Positions 8,259-17,543 of a stretch of DNA of 64,000 bases are shown here, in pieces (position 1 is the first letter of the stretch; each line of letters starts with the position of its first letter). The stretch spans positions 119,541-183,540 of the forward strand of contig CAMCFT010000003.1 of the NCBI GenBank assembly GCA_945874225.1, in the 5' to 3' direction. The notes below the pieces were generated by a model. That model did no database searches. It saw only the letters and a list, made by a program, of their open reading frames with translations, and was not told the DNA's origin. The DNA is from Flavobacterium psychrophilum (GTDB lineage: Bacteria > Bacteroidota > Bacteroidia > Flavobacteriales > Flavobacteriaceae). The translations under genes were made by a program, and so were the position numbers.

Positions 8259-9083
8259 TTACACCGCCACACTTCCTTTTATCAAAGGATGTGGTTCGTA
8301 ACCTTCGAGCGTGAAATCTTCAAAAGTAAAATCAAAAATATCTTTTATAGCTGGATTCAAAATCATTTTTGGTAATGGTTTTGGTTCACGAGACAATTGT
8401 AATTCGACTTGCTCAAAATGGTTGTTGTAAATGTGTGCATCGCCAAAAGTGTGAATGAATTCGCCTACTTCCAAACCGCAAACTTGAGCAATCATCATTG
8501 TCAGCAAGGCATAAGAAGCAATATTAAAAGGAACGCCAAGAAAAATATCGGCGCTTCGTTGGTATAATTGGCAGGATAATTTTCCGTCGGAAACATAAAA
8601 TTGGAAAAAAGCGTGACAAGGAGGCAAGGCTGCTTTATTGTTGGCCACATTCTCCGAAAATGATTTTGCATTGTCCGGCAAAACACTAGGATTCCAAGCC
8701 GAAACCAGCATTCTTCTGCTGTTTGGGTTGGTTTTTAGTTCTTTTATAAGTTCTGAGATTTGGTCAATTTCTTCACTGTTCCAATTGCGCCATTGATGAC
8801 CGTAAACCGGTCCTAAATTGCCATTTTCATCAGCCCATGCATCCCAAATTTTAACGCCATTTTCTTGAAGATATTCAATATTTGTGTCTCCTTTTAGGAA
8901 CCAAAGCAATTCATAAATAATAGATTTCAAGTGTAATTTTTTGGTTGTCACCATCGGAAAACCTTCATTTAAATCAAAACGCATTTGGTAACCAAAAACA
9001 CTTTTTGTTCCCGTTCCTGTTCGATCTCCTTTTTGATTTCCGTTTTCTAAAACGTGTTGTACTAAATCTAGATATTGTTTCAT
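8259..9083 (-). CDS. thyA: Thymidylate synthase
   Basis: The 274-residue enzyme methylates dUMP to dTMP using methylene-tetrahydrofolate. The folate/dUMP start [20 protein letters not shown], the catalytic Cys in [12 protein letters not shown], the arginine motif [20 protein letters not shown] and the C-terminal [11 protein letters not shown] all match. It is slightly longer than the 264-residue E. coli enzyme because of a short internal stretch near residues 150-165. Its ATG directly abuts a dispersed repeat unit. Its dihydrofolate product is recycled by FolA nearby. Confidence 0.97.
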   Translation of the reverse strand: MKQYLDLVQHVLENGNQKGDRTGTGTKSVFGYQMRFDLNEGFPMVTTKKLHLKSIIYELLWFLKGDTNIEYLQENGVKIWDAWADENGNLGPVYGHQWRNWNSEEIDQISELIKELKTNPNSRRMLVSAWNPSVLPDNAKSFSENVANNKAALPPCHAFFQFYVSDGKLSCQLYQRSADIFLGVPFNIASYALLTMMIAQVCGLEVGEFIHTFGDAHIYNNHFEQVELQLSREPKPLPKMILNPAIKDIFDFTFEDFTLEGYEPHPLIKGSVAV

Positions 9084-9107
9084 GTCATTGCGAGGAACGA
9101 AGCAATC
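9084..9107. repeat. Dispersed short repeat next to the thyA start
   Basis: GTCATTGCGAGGAACGAAGC starts immediately next to the thyA ATG. The same word recurs at 35566-35585 inside a different repeat, showing that it is a dispersed unit. Confidence 0.65.
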
Positions 9108-9176
9108 TGTTCGTTTTTAAGGTTAAAAGTTTATGAGTTTAGATTGGTAAGCTTTCTGAAATCTGCTATTCGAAAA

Positions 9177-9800
9177 CTATCTTTTAGAAATTTCATCCCT
9201 AATCTTAGCTGCTTTTTCATAATCTTCGTGTTCTACAGCCTGATCCAGCAATTCGTTTAATTCCTGCAAACTATGTTTTGAATAGGTTTCGCCAGATTGA
9301 TTGCTTTCTTCTCCTTGTCTGAAAGTTTCAGGATTAGAAAGTACATCGTCTATTTCCTGAGAATCTTTGTTGGGATCTAATGGGTTTGATTTCAGGAAGA
9401 TTCCGGCTTTGTCCAGAATGTTTTTGTAAGTAAAAATAGGAGCGTTAAATCGCAAGGCTAATGCAATGGCATCAGAAGTTCTAGCGTCAATAATTTCTTC
9501 GATTTTATCTCTTTCGCAAATGATGCTAGAATAAAAAACACCATCAACTAGTTTGTGAATAATGACCTGTTTTACCACAATATCGAAACGATCGGCAAAA
9601 TTTTTGAATAAATCGTGGGTCAAAGGGCGAGGTGGTTTTATTTCTTTTTCCAAAGCAATTGCTATGGATTGAGCTTCGAAAGCACCAATAACAATAGGCA
9701 ACTTTCTCTCCCCATCAACCTCATTCAAAATCAAGGCATAAGCACCGTTTTGGGTTTGACTGTACGAAATTCCTTTTATGGATAATTTGACTAAGCTCAT
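9177..9800 (-). CDS. Bifunctional nuclease (BFN) domain protein with UVR motif
   Basis: The 207-residue protein has an N-terminal DUF151/BFN domain (residues 3-135; LPIVIGAFEAQSIAIALE and IIDARTSDAIALALRFNAPI are characteristic). A linker leads to a C-terminal UvrB/UvrC-type motif (LDQAVEHEDYEKAAKIRDEI, about 183-204). BFN proteins have been described with DNase and RNase activity, and the UVR motif suggests contact with excision-repair partners. The fused layout is usual in Bacteroidetes. It lies upstream of etfA in the opposite sense to nothing obvious and probably has its own promoter. The substrate is not known from sequence. Confidence 0.85.
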   Translation of the reverse strand: MSLVKLSIKGISYSQTQNGAYALILNEVDGERKLPIVIGAFEAQSIAIALEKEIKPPRPLTHDLFKNFADRFDIVVKQVIIHKLVDGVFYSSIICERDKIEEIIDARTSDAIALALRFNAPIFTYKNILDKAGIFLKSNPLDPNKDSQEIDDVLSNPETFRQGEESNQSGETYSKHSLQELNELLDQAVEHEDYEKAAKIRDEISKR

Positions 9801-9964
9801 TTTTTATATATAAAAAGCATCCAGTGCTTTATTAATTAATTTTTTTCTGTAAAAAATAAAATGCAATTCTAATCAAAAAATTTTGAACAAAAAAGCTACC
9901 TATAACAAAGATACGAATATCTTAAGTGTAGGTAGCTAGTTTTGGGACTAGAATTAGAAAAATA

Positions 9965-10930
9965 TTAATGCTGTGCTTTAAAAGCTTTTAATTTTTCGGT
10001 TAATCTTGGAACAATATCAAAAGCATCTCCTACAATTCCATAGTCGGCAACTTTGAAAAATGGTGCTTCAGGATCCGTATTTATGACCACTTTTACCTTT
10101 GAAGCGTTAATTCCGGCAATGTGCTGAATCGCTCCCGAAATTCCGATGGCAATATATAAATTAGCGGCGACAGGTTTTCCAGTTTGCCCTACGTGTTCTG
10201 AATGAGGTCTCCAATCTAAATCGGAAACTGGTTTTGAACAAGCTGTTGCAGCACCAAGAACTTCGGCTAAATCTTCAAGTAGTCCCCAGTTTTCGGGACC
10301 TTTTAGTCCACGACCTCCTGAAACTACAATATCAGCATCAGCAATGGAAACTTTTCCGGAAACTTTTTCTACTGATTCTACTTTTATTCCAAAATCATTT
10401 TCTCCAATAGTTGGATTAAAATCTTCGGTTGTCAAGGTGGAAGCTTTTTCAAAAACACCATAAGAGTTTTTGGCTAGACCAAGAATTTTTACATCGGTAG
10501 CAATTTCGGTGATATTGAATGCTTTGGTCGAAAAGGCATTTCTTCGAACCTGAAAAGGTGAAGTACTCACAGGCAATCCCACCACATTTGAAGCGAAACC
10601 GGCTTCTAGCGAAACGGCAACAAATGGCGAAAGATAAATGCTGTCAGTAGTTGACGAAAGTAAAATTAATTTTGCTCCTTCTTTTTGTGCTGCTTGTTTG
10701 ATAACATCGGCATAAGCTTTGGCAGAAAAACCAGCTAATTTGTCGTTTGTTACTTTCAAAACTTTATCGACTCCGTATTTTGATAAATCCGAAACGTCTG
10801 CAGTATTTATGGTTACTGCTGTGACAGTGGTTCCTAATGTTTCAGCTACTTTTTTTGCATAAGAAGCTAATTCGAAAGCTACTTTTCTGAATTTTCCTTC
10901 TGCTGATTCTGCATATATTAATATTGACAT
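9965..10930 (-). CDS. etfA: Electron transfer flavoprotein alpha subunit
   Basis: The 321-residue subunit binds FAD and passes electrons from acyl-CoA and related dehydrogenases toward the quinone pool. The C-terminal FAD domain shows VSGGRGLKGPENW, SKPVSDLDWRPHSEHVGQTG and YIAIGISGAIQHIAG in the family order. It follows etfB after a 103-base spacer, so the two subunits are probably co-transcribed. That spacer holds an inverted repeat. Length is normal. Confidence 0.95.
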   Translation of the reverse strand: MSILIYAESAEGKFRKVAFELASYAKKVAETLGTTVTAVTINTADVSDLSKYGVDKVLKVTNDKLAGFSAKAYADVIKQAAQKEGAKLILLSSTTDSIYLSPFVAVSLEAGFASNVVGLPVSTSPFQVRRNAFSTKAFNITEIATDVKILGLAKNSYGVFEKASTLTTEDFNPTIGENDFGIKVESVEKVSGKVSIADADIVVSGGRGLKGPENWGLLEDLAEVLGAATACSKPVSDLDWRPHSEHVGQTGKPVAANLYIAIGISGAIQHIAGINASKVKVVINTDPEAPFFKVADYGIVGDAFDIVPRLTEKLKAFKAQH

Positions 10931-10939
10931 AATGATTTT

Positions 10940-11027
10940 AGATTTTAGATTAACGATTTTAGATTTTTGAAGTAAGATAAAATTTTAGATTTTCACACTG
11001 CGATTTGCAATCTGCAATCTAAAATCT
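10940..11027. repeat. Inverted repeat in the etfB-etfA spacer
   Basis: Perfect 12-base arms AGATTTTAGATT (10940-10951) and AATCTAAAATCT (11016-11027) lie close to the two gene ends. Extra degenerate copies of TTTAGATT lie between them. A transcript could fold back between the two cistrons. Confidence 0.55.
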
Positions 11028-11033
11028 GCAATC

Positions 11034-11780
11034 TTATATCACCTTAGCTTCGTTGTGTAATAAGTTGATTAATTCGTCCAAATTATCGGCAGCAACTAAT
11101 TTAACAGCTGATTTTGGTGCAGGTTTTTCGAATTTCACGGCTTTTGTATTTATCGAAGCATCTACAGGTTCTATAACAGTCAGCGTTTTTGTTCTGGCAG
11201 TCATAATTCCTCTCATATTCGGGATGCGCAAATCTTTTTCTTCTACCAATCCTTTTTGTCCGCCAATGATTAAAGGCAAAGTTGTTGAAACGGTTTCTCT
11301 TCCGCCATCAATTTCGCGAATTGCTTTTACAGTAGTACCATCAACAATTATATCGGTACAGGAATTCAAGAAATTATATCCAAGAATACCGGCAATCATT
11401 CCGGGAACCATTCCGCCATTATAATCCAATGATTCTTTTCCAGCAATTATGATGTCGTATGCGCCATTTTTTATCACTTCAGCAAGTTGTTTGGCAACAA
11501 AAAAACTGTCAGTTGGATTTGCGTTTACTCGAATCGCATCGTTTGCTCCAATGGCCAATGCTTTTCTTAAAGTAGGCTCTGTTTCTGGTCCGCCAACATT
11601 GGCAACAGTTATCGTCGCGCCTTGTTGTTCCTGAAACCAAACAGCACGAGTTAAGCCATATTCATCGTTGGGATTGATCACAAACTGAACGCCATTAGCA
11701 TCAAATTGCGAGTCATCATTGGTGAAATTAATTTTTGAAGTAGTATCAGGAACGTGACTGATGCAAACTAATATTTTCAT
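11034..11780 (-). CDS. etfB: Electron transfer flavoprotein beta subunit
   Basis: The 248-residue partner of EtfA starts MKILVCISHVPDTTSKI. It has the AMP-binding core NPNDEYGLTRAVWF and the signature AIREIDGGRETVSTTLPLIIG. The ATG at 11780 fits the family N-terminus better than an in-frame ATG 33 bases upstream. It is divergent from pdhB across 243 bases, with separate -7 boxes for each direction. Pairing of ETF genes with a pyruvate dehydrogenase subunit links two entry points of reducing power, but no direct functional tie is visible. Confidence 0.95.
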   Translation of the reverse strand: MKILVCISHVPDTTSKINFTNDDSQFDANGVQFVINPNDEYGLTRAVWFQEQQGATITVANVGGPETEPTLRKALAIGANDAIRVNANPTDSFFVAKQLAEVIKNGAYDIIIAGKESLDYNGGMVPGMIAGILGYNFLNSCTDIIVDGTTVKAIREIDGGRETVSTTLPLIIGGQKGLVEEKDLRIPNMRGIMTARTKTLTVIEPVDASINTKAVKFEKPAPKSAVKLVAADNLDELINLLHNEAKVI

Positions 11781-11812
11781 AATTATAGATTTTATTTTCA
11801 AAATTTCCTCCA

Positions 11813-11820
11813 CAAAATTA
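11813..11820 (-). promoter_or_regulatory. -7 promoter box for etfBA
   Basis: The reverse strand reads TAATTTTG, an exact TAnnTTTG, 32 bases before the etfB start codon. Confidence 0.45.
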
Positions 11821-11993
11821 TAATATTAATTTGAATAATATACTATGCGTGCATAATATTTTTTGGTAATATATCGATTTCGTAATCCTTATAAAAAAGA
11901 CATCCGATACTTTGTTCGTGGAAATAGTGAATAGCAAGATTGTCACCTTGTTATTTTAAACATATTTTATGCTTTTAAGTGATATAAAATATT

Positions 11994-12001
11994 TATTTTT
12001 G
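11994..12001 (+). promoter_or_regulatory. -7 promoter box for pdhB
   Basis: TATTTTTG is an exact match to TAnnTTTG, 22 bases before the pdhB start. No clear -33 element is seen. Confidence 0.5.
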
Positions 12002-12023
12002 CGATTCGAAAATTATACACATA

Positions 12024-13010
12024 ATGAAAAAAATGAGAACGATACAATTTAGAGAGGCTATTTGCGAAGCAATGAGTGAAGAAATGCGTCGCGATGAGTC
12101 TATATATTTAATGGGTGAGGAAGTAGCTGAATACAATGGTGCTTACAAAGCGTCAAAGGGAATGCTTGCCGAATTTGGTGAAAAAAGAGTTATCGATACG
12201 CCAATTGCAGAGCTTGGTTTTACTGGAATCGCAGTTGGTTCTGCAATGAATGGATGTAGACCAATCGTTGAATATATGACCTTCAATTTCTGTCTAGTTG
12301 GTATCGACCAGATTATAAATAATGCTGCCAAAATGCGTCAAATGACTGGTGGACAATTTAATGTTCCTATTGTTTTTCGTGGGCCAACGGCTTCGGCGGG
12401 ACAACTTGGAGCAACACACTCACAAGCTTTAGAAAATTGGTTTGCCAATACTCCAGGTCTAAAAGTAGTAGTTCCTTCTACAGTTTATGATGCTAAAGGC
12501 TTGCTGAAATCAGCGATTCGTGATAATGATCCTGTAATTTTTATGGAATCAGAGCAAATGTATGGTGACAAAGGAGAAGTTCCGGAAGGAGAATATACTA
12601 TTCCTATTGGTCTTGCTGATGTAAAAAGAGTGGGAACTGATGTCACGATTGTCTCTTTTGGAAAAATTATTAAAGAAGCTTTTATCGCTGCCGATGAGTT
12701 AGAGAAAGAAGGAATTTCTTGTGAAATTGTCGATTTAAGAACGGTTCGTCCTATGGATCACGAAACCATTCTGACTTCAGTGCGAAAAACAAATAGATTA
12801 GTAATTCTTGAGGAGGCTTGGCCGTTTGCAAGTGTATCTTCGGAGATTGCTTATATTGTTCAAGAGCGTGCTTTTGATTTTCTTGATGCTCCAATTCAGC
12901 GTATCACAACAGCTGATACTCCGGCGCCATATTCACCAGTTTTACTGAAAGAATGGTTGCCAAATGCTGACGATGTTATCAAAGCAGTAAAAAAAGTATT
13001 GTATAAATAA
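12024..13010 (+). CDS. pdhB: Pyruvate dehydrogenase E1 component, beta subunit
   Basis: The 328-residue transketolase-like subunit works with the alpha subunit in thiamine-dependent decarboxylation of pyruvate. The N-terminus TIQFREAICEAMSEEM, the glutamate region VIDTPIAELGFTGIAVGSAM, and GPTASAGQLGATHSQALENW are typical. The C-terminal domain carries VRPMDHETI and ITTADTPAPYSP. Length is standard. The alpha and E2/E3 genes are not nearby, as is common in flavobacteria. ATG codons at 12024 and 12033 are both possible starts. I keep the first. Confidence 0.95.
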   Translation: MKKMRTIQFREAICEAMSEEMRRDESIYLMGEEVAEYNGAYKASKGMLAEFGEKRVIDTPIAELGFTGIAVGSAMNGCRPIVEYMTFNFCLVGIDQIINNAAKMRQMTGGQFNVPIVFRGPTASAGQLGATHSQALENWFANTPGLKVVVPSTVYDAKGLLKSAIRDNDPVIFMESEQMYGDKGEVPEGEYTIPIGLADVKRVGTDVTIVSFGKIIKEAFIAADELEKEGISCEIVDLRTVRPMDHETILTSVRKTNRLVILEEAWPFASVSSEIAYIVQERAFDFLDAPIQRITTADTPAPYSPVLLKEWLPNADDVIKAVKKVLYK

Positions 13011-13115
13011 GGTGTTAAACTTTTCCGAATATTAGAGAGATTAAAAAATCTAGTATAAGGAATTAACTATATTTGAAACTTCATCAGAATTCTATGTTTG
13101 ATGGAGTCTTTTATT

Positions 13116-15602
13116 ATGAAAAATAAGATTTTACTTAATCTGTTCTTGTTATTTGCATTTGTAAGCACTATTTTTTCTCAAACAAAAGTTAGCGGTGTAG
13201 TTTTAGACAAATCAAATCATCCTGTTCCTTTTGCCAATGTGGCTTTCAAAAACTCGAGCGAAGGTGTTGTGTGTAATGAAGACGGCATTTTTTATTTAGA
13301 ATCTCCAAAAACGTATAAAACACTCGTAATTACTTCGGTGGGATATTCCGATAAGGAAATTGAATTGGAAAAATCAGTCAATTATAATTTTAAAATTCAA
13401 TTAAAAGAAATTGAGACTTTAAAAGAAGTGATGATTTATAGAGGTAAAACCTCAAAAAAGAACAATCCAGCTTTAGACATTCTTAGAAAAATTTGGGAAA
13501 GAAGACGTCAAAATGGTCTTCATATGTTTAACCAATACCAAATGGAAAAATATGAAAAGATCGAGTTTGATATGAACACTATTGATAGTGCTTATATGAA
13601 AAATAAGCTTTTCAAAGGGATGGAATTTATTTTCAAGCACGTAGATACATCAAAAATAACGGGAAAAACGTATTTGCCTATTTTTATAAATGAAGCCTTG
13701 TCAGATGTTTATGGAGATAACAAATTAAAGAAAGTTAAAGAAAAAGTAAAAGCCAACAAAACCTCTGGATTCAACGGAAATCAGCAAATTTTAGCTTTTG
13801 TAAATGATTTATATACGGACTTTGATGTGTATAATAATCACATCACTTTTTTTGACAAAAGCTTTACCAGCCCTATTTCTACAACAGGAATTGATGTCTA
13901 TAATTATGTATTAAGGGATAGCGCTTACATTGATAAAAAATGGTGTTACAATATTGTTTTTTATCCAAGGCGTCAAAACGAATTGACATTCAAAGGCGAT
14001 TTTTGGGTAAGTGACACCACTTATGCTATAAAAAACATCAACATGGCGGTTACTAAAAGCGCTAATATTAACTGGGTAAAGGATATCTATATCGAACAGG
14101 AATTTGAAGTTTTAAATGATTCTGTTTTTCTTTTGTCCAAAGATTATATGATGACGGATTTTGCTTTAAACGAAAAAGAAAATTCTAAAGGGGTTTATGG
14201 AAAACGAACCACTTTCTACAGAGACCATAAATTTAACAACGAAAAACCCGAAAAATTTTATAAGGATGAAGTGAATTATTTAGACAAAGAAGTTTATAAT
14301 AAATCAGAAGAATATTGGCAGGAAAACCGTTTCGAAAATTTGACCAAAGATGAAAAAGGGGTTTATAAAATGCTTGACACACTGCAAACTGTCAAGAAAT
14401 TCAAACAAATATATAGTTTGGTCGAAATATTGGATAGTGGTTACATTCATTTAGGAGATTTAGATTATGGACCAATTTATTCGGTGGTTGGACAAAATTC
14501 AGTCGAAGGATTGCGATTGCGAACCGGAGTAAGAACTTATTTTGGACCCAATGATCCTTGGAGATTGCAATCTTATGTTGCCTATGGATTTAAAGACAAT
14601 AAATTCAAATATGGAGTCACTGGAAAATGGATGGTTAATCCCCAAAAAAGAGTTATAATAGCAGCAGGTAATCGAAGAGATATTGAACAAATTGGAGCTT
14701 CGCTCACCACAACAAATGATATATTGGGACGCAATTACGCTTCCTCAGGATTATTGACATTTGGAAGTAACGACAAATTAACTAATGTCAATTTGAGCAA
14801 TGTTCAAGTTGAAATAGAGCCCATAAAAAATCTAACTTTTGGAGCAGGAGTCACTTATAGAACTTTAATATCGGCTAGTCCTGAGTTTAGCTTGGATTAT
14901 TATACGGATTTATCACAAACAACCATAAAAAGTCAAGTAAAACAATCTGAATTTAATCTCCAAGTTGAATATACTCCAAACAGAAGCCCTATTGGTTTTG
15001 CTGTCGAAAGATACAATACAGACAGCCCTTTTACCAGCTTTTTTGTAAACTATAGTCAGGGATTCAAAGGATTGCTTTCAAGTGATTTTGAGTATAAAAA
15101 ACTGCAGCTTTATTATAAGCAACCCATCATTATTGGGCCATTGGGACGTTCAAATATCACTTTTGAAATGGGAAAAACATTTGGGAATATTCCACTCGGA
15201 TTAATGAGTGTTGTGCCCGGGAATCAATCGCTTTTTGATATTTCAAACACTTTTAGCAATCTTCAATATTACGAATTTGTTACGGATCAATATGTAACTT
15301 TAAAGTGGGATCACGATTTTCAGGGAAGGTTTTTTGCCAGAATTCCTTTTATGCGAAAACTAAATTGGCGTGAAAATATTGGCATCAAATCAGTTTACGG
15401 AACAGTTTCGGATGAAAATAGAATGATAAATGCTTCTGGTTTAGTTTATAATGCTCCAGATAAGGTGTATTGGGAATATAGTGCAGGTGTAGGTAATATT
15501 TTCAAATTTTTTCGTGTCGATTTTTCGTGGAGAGGCAATTATCTCAATATGCCTGATGCTAATAAATTTTCCACAAAAATCTCGATGGGATTTTATTTTT
15601 AG
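13116..15602 (+). CDS. DUF5686 outer-membrane protein with carboxypeptidase-like N-domain
   Basis: The 828-residue exported protein starts with a signal peptide (MKNKILLNLFLLFAFVSTIFSQ). A CarboxypepD_reg-like beta-sandwich follows (residues about 22-110, VSGVVLDKSNHPVPFANVAF). The remainder is the DUF5686 region, ending in a predicted barrel with a terminal aromatic strand (KISMGFYF). The N-domain resembles the plug-side domain of SusC-type transporters. The rest is conserved in Bacteroidetes without a known function. I chose the ATG at 13116 since it starts the signal peptide. TTG and ATG codons 15-18 bases upstream are in frame but add nothing recognisable. Confidence 0.85.
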   Translation: MKNKILLNLFLLFAFVSTIFSQTKVSGVVLDKSNHPVPFANVAFKNSSEGVVCNEDGIFYLESPKTYKTLVITSVGYSDKEIELEKSVNYNFKIQLKEIETLKEVMIYRGKTSKKNNPALDILRKIWERRRQNGLHMFNQYQMEKYEKIEFDMNTIDSAYMKNKLFKGMEFIFKHVDTSKITGKTYLPIFINEALSDVYGDNKLKKVKEKVKANKTSGFNGNQQILAFVNDLYTDFDVYNNHITFFDKSFTSPISTTGIDVYNYVLRDSAYIDKKWCYNIVFYPRRQNELTFKGDFWVSDTTYAIKNINMAVTKSANINWVKDIYIEQEFEVLNDSVFLLSKDYMMTDFALNEKENSKGVYGKRTTFYRDHKFNNEKPEKFYKDEVNYLDKEVYNKSEEYWQENRFENLTKDEKGVYKMLDTLQTVKKFKQIYSLVEILDSGYIHLGDLDYGPIYSVVGQNSVEGLRLRTGVRTYFGPNDPWRLQSYVAYGFKDNKFKYGVTGKWMVNPQKRVIIAAGNRRDIEQIGASLTTTNDILGRNYASSGLLTFGSNDKLTNVNLSNVQVEIEPIKNLTFGAGVTYRTLISASPEFSLDYYTDLSQTTIKSQVKQSEFNLQVEYTPNRSPIGFAVERYNTDSPFTSFFVNYSQGFKGLLSSDFEYKKLQLYYKQPIIIGPLGRSNITFEMGKTFGNIPLGLMSVVPGNQSLFDISNTFSNLQYYEFVTDQYVTLKWDHDFQGRFFARIPFMRKLNWRENIGIKSVYGTVSDENRMINASGLVYNAPDKVYWEYSAGVGNIFKFFRVDFSWRGNYLNMPDANKFSTKISMGFYF

Positions 15603-15604
15603 AA

Positions 15605-15743
15605 GCCAATCCAGCTGTACATTACAAGCTTTCTTAAAAACGGCTATTTTTGTAAAAAGGAAAAAGAGCTTCCTTTGGTCGCTTTTTTCTTCAACAAAAA
15701 TTTACCATTTTTTTCAAAAGGCTTTCCTTTTCCATCTGGGCTA
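15605..15743. repeat. Dispersed structured repeat, copy A
   Basis: This gap element shares its two ends with the copy at 42741-42833. The left words are GCTGTACATTACAAGCTTT here and GCTGTACGTTGCAATCTTT there. The right end is AAAAGGCTTTCC followed by TTCCATCTGGGCTA, against AAAAGGATTTCC and TTCCATCAGGGCTA there. The interior differs between copies but can fold in both. It fills the gap between the DUF5686 gene and the glycosylase gene. Confidence 0.6.
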
Positions 15744-15756
15744 AAAAAATGAAACT

Positions 15757-16359
15757 ATGCAAAAAGCCGTTAAATATCTTTTAGAAAAAGACATTATTTT
15801 CAATCATATTATTGATAAATATGGTTTACCAATAATTCCAAAACGACCACAAGGTTTTGAAACCTTGGTATTATTAATTCTCGAACAGCAGGTTTCTATT
15901 GATTCAGCAAAAGCAACTTTTTTAAAACTAAAAGCGAAAGAGCAGAACTTTCAGCCGGAATCATTGCTATCTTTTTCAGATGAAGAGTATAGAAACATTG
16001 GCGTAAGCCGACAAAAAACTTCTTATATCAAGGCTTTGTCCAGTTCGATAATTAACAATGAAATTGATATTGAAAGTCTGGCGAACAAAACTTCTCAACA
16101 AGTTCGTGAGGAATTAATCAAAATCAAGGGAATTGGCAATTGGACAATCGACGTTTATTTAATGTTCTCGCTTCAAGCACCAGATATAATGCCACTTGGC
16201 GATATTGCGGTAGTAAACACAATAAAAGAGTTGCTTGATATTCACGACAAACAAGAAATGGAAATTTATGTATCAAAATGGAGTCCGCATAAATCTGTAG
16301 CGACTTTTCTTTTGTGGCATTATTATTTGAGCAAAAGGAATCGGAAAGTTAGTTATTAA
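15757..16359 (+). CDS. DNA-3-methyladenine glycosylase family protein (HhH-GPD)
   Basis: The 200-residue protein is predicted to excise alkylated bases from DNA. It has the all-helical HhH-GPD core: GFETLVLLILEQQVSIDSA near residue 32, the helix-hairpin-helix IKGIGNWTIDVYLMF near 125, and the catalytic-type Asp in MPLGDIAVVNTIKE near 148. It lacks the N-terminal TBP-like domain of E. coli AlkA and is a compact form. A second copy of its last 80 codons lies 2.1 kb downstream. It converges on the WD40 gene with a 13-base gap. Confidence 0.85.
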   Translation: MQKAVKYLLEKDIIFNHIIDKYGLPIIPKRPQGFETLVLLILEQQVSIDSAKATFLKLKAKEQNFQPESLLSFSDEEYRNIGVSRQKTSYIKALSSSIINNEIDIESLANKTSQQVREELIKIKGIGNWTIDVYLMFSLQAPDIMPLGDIAVVNTIKELLDIHDKQEMEIYVSKWSPHKSVATFLLWHYYLSKRNRKVSY

Positions 16360-16372
16360 AATGTTGATACCT

Positions 16373-17338
16373 TTATTCAACTGTCCCTATTTTTTCGCCT
16401 TTATCATTCCAAAGCAGTACACTTTGCGCTGAAGTAATGATTTTATTCCCCTGTTTATTCCATGAAACTCCCCATAAAAAATGATTCTTTTCATTGCCCT
16501 CTGAAATGAGGTTGCCTTTGGTATCCCAAATTCTTAATGTGTCACTTGCTGTTGCTAATCTGTTTCCTTTTGGATTCCAACTCAAATTTCGGTATTCCCC
16601 TTTGCCAATATCAATGGAACGAATAAGTTTGCCTTGTTCACTCCAATATTGAAGTAATGATTTGTCTTTTTCATCTCCGTAGTCACCTGTGACAAAAAAA
16701 GTGCCTGATTTGGGCCAAGCAACACTTAATATCAAAACATCTTCAGCTCTATGTTTTACTGTATTTAACAGATTTCCTTCAATATCAAAAAACCTAATTT
16801 TGTCTGAAACAGTTATCAATATATTTTTATTTGGATGCCAATCTAAAGCCGTAATACTCTTAGTCGAATTGGTTTGATTAGTAAACTTTCTTATCAGTTC
16901 TCCTTTTATGTTGTAAATTAATACTAGTCCGTTATTGTCACCAACAGCTAAATATTCACCAGTATAGTTCCAGCCAATCCCTCTGGCTCCATCTGATGAA
17001 ATTCCGTTTAATTCAATTTTTTCATCAGTTTCCAAATTGATAATACTTGATTTGTCTTTTGAAATTTGTGTTGCTACGGCAATTATATTTTTTGAAGGAT
17101 GCCACTTTACACGTGTAATAGCGTTGTTTATATAAAATGATTTGTATGGTTTTAAATCCTTTTCACTGTAAATTTTTAAAGAGTCTATGCTGCCGCCAAT
17201 CGCAATGAATTTCCCATTTTGACTCCAGTCTGTTGACCAAATAATAGGTCTATAAACACTATCTTGTTGTGCGAAAAGTGGATTGCTGATTACTATTAGT
17301 AGAATTATAAATTTCATTAATCTATTTTTTAGTTTCAT
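16373..17338 (-). CDS. Exported WD40-repeat protein
   Basis: The 321-residue protein has a signal peptide (hydrophobic residues 9-20, cleavage near LFAQQ) and about six WD40-type blades. Recurrent units look like SWNPKGNRLATASDTLRIWD and GVSWNKQGNKIITSAQSVLL, so it should form a beta-propeller in the periplasm or on the surface. An ATG at 17317 could be the real start and gives a cleaner signal peptide. The gene is divergent from a membrane-bound winged-helix regulator, so the two may form a sensor-target pair. Its partner and function are unknown. Confidence 0.75.
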   Translation of the reverse strand: MKLKNRLMKFIILLIVISNPLFAQQDSVYRPIIWSTDWSQNGKFIAIGGSIDSLKIYSEKDLKPYKSFYINNAITRVKWHPSKNIIAVATQISKDKSSIINLETDEKIELNGISSDGARGIGWNYTGEYLAVGDNNGLVLIYNIKGELIRKFTNQTNSTKSITALDWHPNKNILITVSDKIRFFDIEGNLLNTVKHRAEDVLILSVAWPKSGTFFVTGDYGDEKDKSLLQYWSEQGKLIRSIDIGKGEYRNLSWNPKGNRLATASDTLRIWDTKGNLISEGNEKNHFLWGVSWNKQGNKIITSAQSVLLWNDKGEKIGTVE

Positions 17339-17543
17339 AAGTTTTTATTTTAAATGGTTAAAAAAAAGCATCATTTTTTGTTATGTCATTTTTCAAAAAG
17401 CAAATAATTTTGTCAGGTTTACTCGTGCAAACCTACTGTCCTTTCGCAACAAACTATAAATTATTATGTAAAAAAAGTGTAAAAAGATTTAAATTTTTAT
17501 TAAATGTGTTTTTAATAAGCTTTAAAAAAAATACTTTTGAAGC

